Below, in pieces: positions 54,770-64,000 of a stretch of DNA of 64,000 bases. The stretch covers positions 3,362,829-3,426,828 of the forward strand of contig CACRXP010000002.1 in NCBI GenBank assembly GCA_902702965.1. The letters are read 5' to 3'. A program made the position numbers and the translations under genes. Position 1 is the first letter of the stretch; the number at the start of each line of letters is the position of its first letter. The notes below the pieces were generated by a model. That model had not been told where the DNA came from and did no database searches. It worked only from the letters and a program-made list of their open reading frames with translations. Source of the stretch: Spirometra erinaceieuropaei. Its lineage: Eukaryota > Platyhelminthes > Cestoda > Diphyllobothriidea > Diphyllobothriidae.

Positions 54770-55260
54770 AACCTGCTCATTTGCTGTGTGGACCAGGGGT
54801 GTGGAGTGGAACGCCCAGATGCGGGCTCGAACGTGCCATCCAACCGCGCCCTCCTCCGCCTCCGGTCTTCTTACATATGTCTTGACACCGGGTCCATGTG
54901 GGGGAGGTGGAGGGAGTGCGGTAGATACAGCGCAAGTCTACTATCACTATAAACTAATTCCCGCGTACGTCACCGTCCCCGCTCCATTTTGCTGTGGGGC
55001 ACACGAGGGACATCGTCGGAGACGACGGTCAAGCTGTCATAGTGGCCTGATACACCATCGTGTGTGTGGTACGCGTAGACGACCGGTTTAGCCGTGCCGC
55101 TCACCGAGTCCGCATCCCATCGTCAGTCATCGTAACGTCCTCTCGTCATCGAAACAAGCTGAATGGAGGAGAGTGTGCGGTAGATGCTGCGCAATTCTGT
55201 CTCACTACAAACTAATCCCCGGTTCTACGCCCACCCCGTGGGGCCTGCGGTGGACGCCGT
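54770..55260 (+). repeat. Dispersed repeat family A, two copies in tandem
   Basis: GTGTGGACCAGGGGTGTGG, GCGGGCTCGAACGTGCC, TATGTCTTGACACCGGGTC and CACTATAAACTAATTCCCGC, followed at 55.06 kb by a second start GTGTGTGGTACGCGTAGACG. Confidence 0.55.
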
Positions 55261-55497
55261 CGCTTGCGGCTGTCGAAATGTCACATACTACAAATAATTT
55301 CCGCCGCAGTTCTGCTCGACATGCATGAAGTCCAATTCGTCTCAGGCTTACGCACTTTCGAATGTCAACTGCTCCCGGCTCTGGAGTTAGATGCCTCCAC
55401 ATACCGATGTCCCCTTGGGTCGCAGCCCCTCACTCGATTCCTTCCGTTTCTGTCTTTTCACGATTGACGAGTTTTCACTTTGACCTCTGGGATGTTC

Positions 55498-55697
<200 letters not shown>

Positions 55698-56878
55698 TTT
55701 GTAACACACACCTGAACAGAATTGGCCGCGAGCTGTTTGAAACAGAACCACGTCCTTTAACGCCGTCGAGGAGGTAAATACAGAACAACACTGTGGAGGA
55801 TACCTTGATCCTCTAACCACTCCGAGTCCCCCTAAACCAAGGTCGATGAGGAATATTAGCATGAGGTCTGTTGGATTTGCAAGGTCTTCCCTCCTTACCA
55901 GGACGGGAAACGAGAAGAGTGAAGAGAGGGCGGATAAGGAGAACGTCTCAGCAGAGATGAGGAACAAAAGCTTTCCGTTGGTGGTGTCAGAAATTTTCAA
56001 TAAACAAATGACTGCACGCTCCGTTCGATTTCTAGCTAGGGCTTAGATTGCCTACATTAAAAAGCCAGCCCCATCGTAGACTGTTGCGCCACCGCCGGGC
56101 ATTTGGAGAAAGACTCAATTCATGTGGCTTTTCAGGCAAAACTACTGATATCGACTATTGTATCGGAGCTTCGAAAGATATAAATACCCTGTCGCCAGAG
56201 ATATGCAACTGCTCTCCGGTCTCTCTTTCCAATGTGAAATATTTCGGCTCGCACCTGCAAGGATATTCTTTGCAACAGCTTCAGTGAGTCTAAAGGTTAA
56301 GTTCTCACTTTCCTGGCATACAACACCCCATTTGGATATATGTACCACTACACCACCCACTGCAATGGCACAAAAAGCGGTTCCTTTGTCGCACTAGCAG
56401 TCGCATGAAATGCACGGCTGCACGATATTTCAGTCCACACCAATGTCTCTCAGTGGCCAGCACTCATCCATGGCTCCAGGAAACTGCTGGACAGAGCCCG
56501 CCACATCTCGTGGACTTACGGACAAAATCGAGTAAGAGTAAGCACCTCCACCATCGTCGAAGTTGTGCCTGGGGTGATCCGGTGCCGTGTCATGGCACAT
56601 GTAGACGAGGCTTCATGACCGGTGAGCTACTGCGTCCTATTCCCCTATCAGTTATCTCGACCCGGTCATACCCACTGGACGGCAGCCCCTGGCGGAGCAG
56701 AGAAAAAAGACCAACCCTGAGCTGCATTTCTTCTCTGTAGAGGGCACAGTGTGCGTGAACTGTTACGGCGTCCTGAAAATCGTGGGTTGGAAGATGGTAG
56801 ACTGGAGCGATTTGGTCCATGGGACTGAGTGCGGAGGGTCCCTCCCGGTGAAGGCTAGTTGGAGCCCCCTTCCGACGT

Positions 56879-57313
56879 GCAGTAAGTGGGTTAACTCATG
56901 AAATCTCAACAGAAATTCCGAAATGCGTTTTCGTTTCGAAAAGATTAATTATGTAGGGTTATAAAACTAATCATCTTACAGCATAATTCTATAGTAATTC
57001 TGTTTCTACTGAGTGAGCAAGCGAATGAATATTTTATGCGTGTTTTCCATGAAATATAAGTGAATCTTTAAGGGCATCGAAAATCAATGAGAAATATACG
57101 TGCTACTTCAGTAGTCATTTTTTTACGGAGTATGGTTTTTAGATGCAGCCGGAAAGAAGTTTTTTCGAAAGCCGGCGTCCGGGGGTAACTGAATTATTAT
57201 AGAATTATGCTGTAAAATGATTGGTTTCACAACCCTACTTAATTAATCTTTTCGAAACGAAAACGCATTCCGGAATTCCTGTTGAGATTTCATGAGTTAG
57301 CCCACCTACTGTA
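56879..57313. mobile_element. Short foldback MITE (about 435 bp)
   Basis: Left end CAGTAAGTGGGTTAACTCAT and right end ATGAGTTAGCCCACCTACTG are inverse; inner arms (GAAATGCGTTTTCGTTTCGA and TCGAAACGAAAACGCATTCC) also. The right end is followed by TA. Related to, but shorter than, the 1-kb CAGTGCGTGA elements. Confidence 0.72.
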
Positions 57314-57689
57314 CTATCCGAATAATTTCATTCTGATTTGTCACCTGAACGACCAGTACGTGGGTCGCACGCGAGGAACAGATGTCTGGCTCTTCACCGC
57401 GTGCACAGCTACTTTCAATTGTTCCGACCTAGTCCTGCTGTCGGAACGCAATGGATATGCGAGAGGCTGGCGTCACAAAGTTCCCAGACTGTGATCCAGT
57501 TCACGCAAGTCAACGTTGCCTCTCTCGAGGCGGTGGTAATTGATTCTCGCAGCCGTAGACAAGCGAAGTACTTACAATGGCTCCTGATTTCTCGATTTTA
57601 AAGAGCCTCCCGATTCACCTGCCTGTACTAGGGTACAGTGAATACTTCTACGTCTAAAAAAGGACGAAGGCACGGTCATTGGGACGGTA

Positions 57690-58130
57690 GGTTTATTGAC
57701 CTTAGCTTTCGAACTTGAACTGGAGTTCATCATCAGAGACTGCTAGAGTGCAGCAACGTGTGAACATCTATATCGTTGTGCCGTGAGGGGGGAGGCTAGG
57801 TCTGGTTTGTGCTGCCTGGCCCGCAATGGTCCCCCGGCGTGGTGACGCCGTTTGTACTTCGCGGCGATGTGAGCTGCGCCACCTGGCTGCGTTGGCGGCG
57901 TGATAACACGCAGACAAATCAATGTGTCTATTGATAGAGTTGATGTCCGACACCCACGCCTTCAACAGTTCTCGTCCCGTCTTGTTGCCGGCTCCCGCCA
58001 AAATCCGCGTGTCGGCGAAGTCGAACTCATGGTCCTCCTCCAGCGCGTGAGTGGCGACTTGAAATAGTGGTTAATTTGTGCTCAAGTATTCGTGAGCTGA
58101 GACGTCGTCCTGTCTGGCCAGTCAGCCAGT
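57690..58130 (-). mobile_element. Decayed Penelope-like element 3' end
   Basis: On the - strand: GQTGRRLSSRI-like start (58.1 kb), AGAGNKTGRELLKAWVSDIN and SINRHIDLSACY (57.9-58.0 kb), then a diverged tail with CAGTCTCTGATGATGAAC. Frameshifts interrupt it. The hammerhead-like motif is at 57700-57739. Confidence 0.72.
57700..57739 (-). ncRNA. Hammerhead-ribozyme-like motif of PLE (canonical core)
   Basis: - strand: CTGATGA core intact, stem II GAACT with AGTTC (5 bp), GAAA, G-CTA (NUH triplet CTA) and AGG. TCT before the core pairs with AGG as a short stem I with one wobble. AGCT is self-complementary. Confidence 0.65.
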
Positions 58131-58737
58131 TTTTACTAACGCCCTCAAATTAACCGATGACTTGGAGCACCAAATGCCGTCCAAGCAGAACGCTTTTAAC
58201 TGCAAAACGTACAAGCGGCGGATCATGGCGAGATGTGCACACCGCGGAGCAAATACCGAAATCACATGACATCGTAGGCAGAGCACTGTACACCACCTCG
58301 GGACGGTTTGGAGCTCAAAACGGGCGTAGCCCAAGTGAAGCAAGTTAGTACACGCAAAGAGAGGCGGCACTGTAATGAAATTTGGAGCCAGTGCCATCAC
58401 CCGCTGGTCATGGCGTGTGGCGAGAAGACAAGGTGTCAGCTAGGTAGAAGATCAGCTGAGCCCGCGCTCCGCCTCCTGTGGAGTGATTGGGAATACTCAA
58501 AGTCGCGCTCACCAATTTGCCCCGCTTATGAGGTAGGATACGAGGGAACAATAAAGCATGCGTGACAGATGCGGTATGTACGCAGATTGTAAACACGTGA
58601 AAAGTCCAGGACCTGAGGCCCACTAATCCCGAATTATAGAAAGCAGGGGCCGCGCCCGCAGCATACGCATCGACCACCTACAACACACACAGCCCACTCC
58701 CAACCACCCAGAACAAAAACCGACACCGCTAAGAGTC

Positions 58738-58962
58738 AAAGACAAACTTTATCGCATTTTCAAGAGTAAAAAGCCTCCAGTGACCAGCGTTATGCCACCT
58801 TGGGAGGTACAACATGGAAAAACTTGTCCCCATCCACCGTTTTGTACATTGATCAAGAGAACGTACACACACACAAGCACACGTACGCAAAAACGCCCAC
58901 GGGCGCAGCAGAAAGTTGGCGAACCAAACCATAGTTTCTGTAAAAGTGTAAAAGCCACCGCC
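58738..58962 (-). promoter_or_regulatory. RS-protein 3' UTR with variant poly(A) signal
   Basis: Reading the - strand downstream of the stop, the first signal-like hexamer is GATAAA at about 58755-58750, a known weak variant of AATAAA, followed by a T/G-rich stretch. A TG-repeat-like part (about 58865-58885) lies upstream. No canonical AATAAA was seen before it. Confidence 0.45.
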
Positions 58963-59532
58963 TCATCGTCGTCCACCGCGTCGACTTCCTCTGCGTCGGT
59001 GCCGTCCTGAAGAGTCCCTCCGCCGGCTCCAGCTTCGATCTCGAGACGACCTCGACGAGCGGTAACGACGGCGACTTGATCGACTGGAAGTGAAGCTCCG
59101 TCTCCGTCTCCTTCCGTCCCGGCGGTCACTGTAACTGTAAGAACGTGATCGGGACCGTGAACTGTAGGAGCGTGAGCGGGAACGTCCACCTCTACGCCAG
59201 CCCCTAGCGACGCCGCGTCGATCACTGCCTCTGGAGGAGTAGGAGGGATAGCGACGCCTGTCAAGGCTGCTGTGACGGGAATCAGGACTGCGTCTGCGTC
59301 GATAACTTTCACCGGAGGGTGAACGTTGACGGCGCGCTGCCGCTAGTGGCATTGAAGAGGAACCATCTCGGTGGCGACTACGGCTTGAATGACTTCGCCG
59401 GCGGCGCCGGCGTCCGCGGCGGCGACCACGGGGTGAGGGAGAGACGCTTGAAGAACTGCCAGAGGAGCCAGACGAAGAATCTGAGGATGAGTCGGAACTC
59501 GATCCGGATGAGGAGCTCCGCCTTAAGCGAGC
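58963..59532 (-). CDS. RS-protein terminal exon: SR domain and stop
   Basis: After CACTTAG the frame reads ARLRRSSSSGSSSDSSSD, continues with GRRRGRRRRRSHSSRSRHR, and then a long run of RSRSYSS, SRSRSRSYSYSDRR and RSSRRRYRSSRSSRD units before TGA at 58963-58965. The 189 residues are mostly Ser and Arg, a typical RS domain for protein-protein contacts among splicing factors. It joins the previous exon in phase 0. Confidence 0.85.
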   Translation of the reverse strand, partial: ARLRRSSSSGSSSDSSSDSSSGSSGSSSSVSPSPRGRRRGRRRRRRSHSSRSRHRDGSSSMPLAAARRQRSPSGESYRRRRSPDSRHSSLDRRRYPSYSSRGSDRRGVARGWRRGGRSRSRSYSSRSRSRSYSYSDRRDGRRRRRSFTSSRSSRRRYRSSRSSRDRSWSRRRDSSGRHRRRGSRRGGRR

Positions 59533-62500
59533 CTAAGTGATGCATAGAGAGAAAAAAAGCTAATGCTCGTTCTATGAATAGGTAGGCGGGGCAGAGGGGA
59601 GCAGAACATGGTCGGTATTGCCGACTTACCGGTGGTGCCTTTCTTTCCGCAACGGCAGGAGGTGCATCCTCCGCGGATTGCGGTCTGGCGGCAGATAACT
59701 TCTTCAGTTGCGCACCCATTGAGGTGGGCGGTAAGTCGTCGCGCGGCTCTAGGGCTGCCTCCACTTCAGCAGCCTTTTCCACGGCCGCAGCCAATGCAGC
59801 CTCCTTCTCGGCTGCCTTCTGTCTCTCCTCCGTACGCAGTAATTCCAGCACCGACTGGGGTTGCGACGAATCGCGTCTCGGAGGCGGCTGTGCATTCTCA
59901 TCGTCTTCCTCGTCATCATCGACGGCACCGGGGGCGCCAGAGGCGAACAGAGATCTTGTCGATGCTGCTGCTGGTGCTGCAGCTGCTGACGACGACACAG
60001 TGGTTGGGGTCTCCTCCAGCTCTGAGCGAACAGCCGCAGTATTGACAGTGAGCTTCACGGGTTCTTTTGTGGCAAATGTGGCAGAGCGGTTCGGTTTCTC
60101 ACCAGGTGAACCAGGCGAGGAGTCATCCTCGCGCCAGCGGCTGGTCGTCCAGGGTCCACTAGCGGTCTTCTCCTTCTCCAAAGGAATCGTTGTTTCTGCA
60201 GGTGCGGTGGTTGTGGCTGGGGTTGTTTCGGTGTAGTTGCCCTCCTCCTCGTCCTCCTCCTGAACCTGCATATCGTGGTTATCTTCTTTTGTCTGGGAAG
60301 TTGGGCTGTGGTCCCATTTGCTGCGAACAAGGTCCTGGGCCTCCTAAAGGGGACGGGTACAGCGCTATCTATGAACTGAAACTCGAGTGGTGCCATTTAC
60401 CCCTCTAGTGCCAGTGAAGCGAGGTTTATGGTGTCACACTGGTGTCTGTCAGACAAATCAAGTCCCACAAAGTAAATCTGATTTGCAACCGATATGAACG
60501 ACGTGGGCGAGGTCAGTTAGTCGACTGAATGCCGGCAGTGTATCTAAAACTATAAAATTGACGCTGTTTACTGTAGGCGTTTCCGTGCAATCCCATGACG
60601 GGCCAACATAGTTGGCGTGTCAGCAAATTGGCGCCTTATTTCATCAAAGCTGACAGCTTGAGAGCTGCCTCAGAACGGCAACAGTTGCCCAGCTTATGAA
60701 TCTACATCTAGAGAGGATCTGTGAAAAACACGCCTGCGATGACATAACAGGTAGTAGGCCACGGCCGGTGGTTGCAGCTTCTTTCTTAGCGCCTGGCTAC
60801 TGCAATTTCCTATTGCAGCGTTGGTTACTTTGACAGGGGATTCAACAAATGGGGATGAAGTGGTGGAGCTCTGCCACAAATTCCTAGGATTCTGAAAAGT
60901 AGGCAACGGGAAACTGACAAGGGCACATCTTCAGGGCGCGGATTTCCTCTCGAATGTCGAACTTGGGTAGCCTATCATACGTGGTCAAGCGCTTAGAAAA
61001 AATCTTGCACTAGNNNNNNNNNNNNNNNNNNNNNNNNNNNNNNNNNNNNNNNNNNNNNNNNNNNNNNNNNNNNNNNNNNNNNNNNAGTAATGTCGAAAAC
61101 AAGCACTGAAAATTGACGTGCTCAGAGAACAACTAACGGTTGATAAGATCACGAGAGGGCTGGCAATCAGACCTACGGTCAAGTATGGTTCGGTTCTGAC
61201 AACGGAAAATGCAAAGAAACCCAAGAGGTCGTCATAGAAAGAGGGGAGAGAGCGAAAGGGAGAACGAAGTAGACTGCTCGAAACTAGTGCAGGTAAAAAT
61301 TTCCGTCGAAGAGACAATGACGAGGTATCAGACAGTCCTTTTAATGAGAATGCAGGTGGCAGATTGCAAACAAACCAGGACAAACTGGCACTGACCAGGC
61401 GAGGAGTACGTAAAGAGTGGCAAAGGTACTCAGGCATGTGTTAAACAGGCAGACCAACTCACCTCAACCGTGGTTACAGTGTTAGATGGTCTAAAAATAA
61501 AAGTGGGAAAAAAACAGGCATTTATTTTAAAAAGATACATTACGATGTATCAATTTTGTGACTCCCAGAGCGAACGTGGGGGTAGCATGGAAAGTGGCAA
61601 GAGGAATATGCATTTCGTCAAGAACAAACAGGGGGCCGACTCAAAAAAATAGTCAACCAGTTAGTTAACCTAGCGCATTGGAAGGTCAGCGGTTGAGTAG
61701 AAAGTCTAAATAAAACCTATGCAATAGGAGATTTGACTCGAAACCAAAATACCGGGTAAGACTTGTGTCATACCCGGGTAGAACGGTTTGACTGTCCGTC
61801 CAAATCACCTACCCCAGTTGTGGAATCTGCAGGTCATTCTGTACAACAATGATAGTTAGAATGCGTACAGATTCAATACTGCTTCTACACTTCACTGACA
61901 ATATACATTTCTATCGTCCCTGAGATAAAATTAAGATCTCATGACACTGAATAGTCGAGCAGTGCATGACGGAAAAACCTGCTTCCCCCGAAGTCGCCCG
62001 GAACAAAAGCCCTACAGAAGAAGATGCGAGCACTGGAACAAGAAGTTTATTGGCCTGACGTTTCGGATTCTCACTCGAACCCATCATCAGAGAGAGTTGT
62101 AGATAAAGCAACACACTTGGAAGCTCCCAATAAGAAAAGACCCACTTACTTTTGCGGTGTCGGTAAAAGGGGTGCTCTGGACTTCTCTACCTCGTCCTGG
62201 GCCTTTTCCGGACCAGGAGTCGAGGGATGTTCATTATCTGCGGTGGTCTCCTCGTCAGTCGGGGCCTTTGTGGCGTTGGTGGTGCTTGTTTGCCGTGTCT
62301 GTTGTTCCGGCGATCCTGCCGCCGGTACCACCTTCTTAGCCAAGGAGCGATGACTATCGGGAAGCGGTGACGTCTTATCTCGTCTGCGTTTTACCGAGGG
62401 CGAACGCGAGCCAGAGGACATTGAGACAGCAGATGAGTGGGAGGAATGGGATGGCGAAGCTGAGTAGGAACGTTTTCGGCGTTCCTGTGGCCTGGTTTCT

Positions 62501-63804
62501 GGTGAGCGGGAGCGTTGAAGGGGAGCGGGACGACGGCGACGACCACGTACCCGCTCATGGCACTCGTTCCATCTAAACAGGTAAGCATTTTTTCACAGGC
62601 ATATACCTAACAGAAAGTTCGCGTTGTCTGCCGTGATACGAGTCATGAGAGAGTACTCACTTTTCGATCAGATGTTGGGGCGGGCTGCGACGCACCGCAC
62701 GGCCGCCACCGCCGCCGCGCCTCTCAGTTTCCGAATGCGGAGAGGATGAATATGAAGATGAGCGCGAAGACCCGTATCGGCCTGCTCGCCTTGAAGACCG
62801 CGCTCTGTTGTCACCGTTGTCTATTGGCGAAGTAGATGCAACAGTAGTCATTGGACGGCGATTTCGGCCGTTTGTGGTGGGGGAAGGGGAGTGGCGGGGA
62901 CGGCGGTGGGCGGAAGGCGGACGACGGTCCGAAGACGCATGTGAGGCCCTGGGGCTGTATAAAGGGCCAGCCGCAGTTTTGGAATTCCTCGAAGGAGGTG
63001 ACAGTCGTGAAGGACGAGGCGACAGCTCACGACGCCCGCGGGCTGGTTGTGATGCATCGTTGGGCGACCTGTGGATCCGGCGCTCGGGGGTGGGAGACTA
63101 CATTAAGAGGAAACACGGTGACAAAGTAGAAATTACGAGCAAAGAGGCTGAAAGTTTGGGGGAGGGGAGGGGCAGGAGTTTAAAAAAAACGAAACTAACC
63201 CTCGAGGGTAGGCGCCCGCTGGACTTGTGCCTGGGCGGTGACGGCATGCGTAAAGACGCATCGCTACCCCGTAGTGGGGAGGCATCGCTACGATGCGGAC
63301 TGCGAGTGCCTTGCCGGCGGTCAGACTAAAAGGGGAAAGATTAGCGTGCTACTGACTAGGTCGAGAAATACACGTCCATATCAAATGGATTGACCAGACG
63401 GAGGGCCAACCTTATCAGTTGCGTTCGAGTTTCTGTGTCGGGATTGATCGGTGTCACGATGTTCAGAGACAGGGCGTTTTGCGGCCGCGGTCTGCACGCT
63501 GACTGCGTAGTCTTCGTCAAACTCCAGGACATGGCGGCGGCTTGAAAAACCACTAGGACTCTTTCGCTCTCCACGCGACTGATCCACTTTAGGGTCCGTC
63601 TCGCGATGTAGGGCCACTGCAGACGGTGGAGTGCGGTCGCGATTGTTGCGGCGCGAGAACAGTTCCTCATCACCGGGCGAGTATAGGGAGACCTCGTTCT
63701 TCGGAGGGCTCAGGCCAGCCTGGTCGCTGGTTACACTTGGGCGACGACCGGACGGTGCTGGCGAGATTCCTCTACGCTGACGGTCAATGTCGGCACGAAC
63801 ATCA
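58963..63804 (-). CDS. Arginine/serine-rich (RS) nuclear-type protein, partial, at least seven exons
   Basis: Six exons are placed on the - strand: 63804-63411, 63325-63200, 63097-62661, 62572-62150, 60343-59630 and 59532-58963. The first four join in phase and the last two join in phase. Between 62150 (phase 2) and 60343 (phase 0) at least one exon of length 3n+1 is missing. The protein is full of RS/SR, RSP and SPS clusters, has an acidic and coiled-coil-prone middle, and ends in a long SR/RRR domain. Such proteins act in pre-mRNA splicing or nuclear RNA complexes, in nuclear speckles. I see no RRM, PWI or CCCH finger in the visible part, so I cannot name the family; SRRM-, RSRC- or ZC3H18-like are candidates only. 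The start lies beyond the right edge: the first exon begins with an acceptor, not an ATG context. Confidence 0.82.
59630..60343 (-). CDS. RS-protein exon: acidic linker and Ala/Glu coiled-coil region
   Basis: The acceptor CCCCTTTAG precedes 60343. The exon begins EAQDLVRSKWDHSPTSQTKE, passes a Thr-rich and Asp/Glu-rich part (AVDDDEEDDENAQ), and contains SVLELLRTEERQKAAEKEAA followed by AAAVEKAAEVEAAL, a heptad-like Ala/Glu/Lys segment likely to form a helix or coiled coil. It ends at APP with donor GTAAGT. It is 238 codons long, phase 0 to phase 0. The long + strand frame 59724-60236 (Ser/Ala-rich) is only its antisense shadow. Confidence 0.82.
60829..60891 (-). other. Weak candidate exon of the RS-protein gene
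   Basis: On the - strand a good acceptor (CTACTTTTCAG) precedes 60891, and the open frame reads NPRNLWQSSTTSSPFVESP before a GTAACC donor. Its phase (0 to 0) fits the exon at 60343 but not the donor at 62149 (phase 2), so it could only be used together with another exon. It may equally be chance. Confidence 0.25.
61014..61085. other. Assembly gap (N run)
   Basis: It lies in the RS-protein gene between exons 62150 and 60343, whose phases do not match; a missing exon may be here. Confidence 0.99.
62000..62105 (-). mobile_element. Short PLE end remnant (with hammerhead-like motif)
   Basis: From about TACAACTCTCTCTGATGATG to TCGCATCTTCTTCTGTAGGG on the - strand the sequence matches pieces at 12.40-12.45 and 18.87-18.90 kb. 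No coding part remains. Confidence 0.6.
62054..62093 (-). ncRNA. Hammerhead-ribozyme-like motif, canonical, in RS-gene intron
   Basis: - strand: CTGATGA (62090-62084), stem II GGGTTC with GAATCC (6 bp, one G-U) closed by GAGTGA, GAAA, C, GTC cleavage triplet, AGG. All invariant hammerhead core bases are present. ACGT at the GAAAC-GT junction allows a two-copy stem III. It is followed by the PLE end CCAATAAACTTCTTGTTCC. It lies in the sense strand of the RS-protein intron, about 60 nt after the donor at 62149. Confidence 0.7.
62150..62572 (-). CDS. RS-protein exon with basic and Thr-rich segments
   Basis: The first base completes a Lys codon; the frame then reads WNECHERVRGRRRRPAPLQR, SRSPETRPQERRKRSYSASP, GSRSPSVKRRRDKTSPLPDS (bipartite basic clusters, likely nuclear localisation) and an acidic Thr/Glu-rich end. 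The donor is AA|GTAAGT at 62149. About 60 nt downstream of this donor, in the intron and in the same sense, lies the hammerhead-like motif of a PLE (62054-62093). Confidence 0.8.
62661..63097 (-). CDS. RS-protein exon with RSP and SS-rich repeats
   Basis: After CTCTTAATGTAG the frame reads SPTPERRIHRSPNDASQPAR, then ELSPRPSRLSPPSRNSK, RHSPSPTTNGRNRRPM, and SSRSSSYSSSPHSETERRGG, ending SPPQHLIE with donor AA|GTGAGT. SP and RS dipeptides are spread along the whole exon, as expected of an SR-protein-kinase and proline-directed-kinase target. Two bases are left over and are completed by the next exon. Confidence 0.78.
63200..63325 (-). CDS. RS-protein exon of 42 codons
   Basis: The acceptor CCCCTTTTAG is strong. 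The frame begins SDRRQGTRSPHRSDASPLRG, contains SPPRHKSSGR and ends LPSR before GTTAGT. It is phase 0 at both ends, so it could be skipped without a frameshift. Confidence 0.72.
63411..63804 (-). CDS. RS-protein exon (most upstream visible)
   Basis: On the - strand the acceptor TTTTTATTAG precedes 63804. The frame reads DVRADIDRQRRGISPAPSGR, then SLYSPGDEELFSRRNNRDRT and RHVLEFDEDYAVSVQTAAAK, and ends NSNATDK at AAG|GTTGGC. The 131 codons are open. Ser/Arg/Pro content is high, but there is also a conserved-looking acidic segment (EFDEDYAV). It starts with one base of a codon split with an exon outside the window. Confidence 0.75.
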
Positions 63805-64000
63805 CTAATAAAAAGGGAGGGATTTTAAGAGGAACCGGACAGAATAAAGAGAAAACCAACCCTACAAAGAGATAAGACTAGTTAATAGAGATACTGCCGA
63901 GTGGTTGCCTATGTTATATTACCCCGAAATGTCGATCATGCCGCAAACAGGCAGACTTAAATAGCCCACTCTCAACGTTTTGTGTAGGCAGCTCGAGGGC

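Noticed and set aside
56048..56397. Possible LINE fragment (VKYFGSHLQG)
   Set aside because: A single short resemblance to a LINE tail; the neighbouring residues do not fit and no further blocks were found.
59724..60236. 170-codon Ser/Ala-rich frame on the + strand
   Set aside because: It is the exact antisense of the RS-protein exon on the - strand, which has splice sites and in-phase neighbours.

Overview
This window is eukaryotic nuclear DNA. It has spliced genes with GT-AG introns, AATAAA-type polyadenylation signals, three runs of N (assembly gaps) and a very high load of decayed retroelements and DNA transposons. The mix of repeats is what I would expect of a platyhelminth: RTE-type LINEs, several lineages of Penelope-like elements (PLEs), mariner and Merlin transposase remains, tRNA-like SINEs and TA-flanked foldback MITEs. 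A diphyllobothriid-type tapeworm is my best guess. That assignment is inference from general family knowledge, not from a database match.

Only two host genes can be supported. (1) A synaptojanin gene lies on the + strand. I could assemble nine exons (6226..19193) that join in phase into 848 codons plus a stop: the end of the Sac1 domain, a complete inositol-5-phosphatase domain with all its signature motifs, the DUF1866/RRM-like domain and a proline-rich tail. AATAAA follows at 19609. The first exons (most of the Sac1 domain) were not found and probably lie left of the window. (2) An arginine/serine-rich (RS) nuclear-type protein lies on the - strand, with six exons between 63804 and 58963. 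Its 5' end is off the right edge, and at least one internal exon is missing, probably in or near the N gap at 61014-61085.

Region by region: 1-6225 is repeat-rich, with PLE remnants at 1.86-2.54 and 5.39-6.19 kb, the second ending just before the first visible synaptojanin exon. 6.2-19.6 kb is synaptojanin, with MITE, SINE and PLE insertions in its introns. 20-24.7 kb holds decayed RTE LINEs on the - strand, one with a C-terminal tail of eroded zinc-finger-like repeats. 26-36.6 kb is a mosaic of MITEs, a Merlin fragment, another LINE, a PLE with a clear GIY-YIG domain, telomere-like degenerate repeats and foldback elements. 36.6-38.5 kb is an RTE split by a small inverted-repeat element. 38.5-58.7 kb is further mosaic: MITEs, SINE pairs, RTE and mariner remains, and PLE copies including a head-to-head pair. 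58.7-63.8 kb is the RS-protein gene.

The most interesting signal is a recurring hammerhead-ribozyme-like motif at the 3' ends of the PLE copies. The CTGANGA and GAAA cores are kept, stem II covaries between copies, and a self-complementary 4-base stem III varies as ACGT, AGCT and AATT. One canonical copy lies in the sense orientation in an intron of the RS-protein gene, about 60 nt downstream of a 5' splice site.
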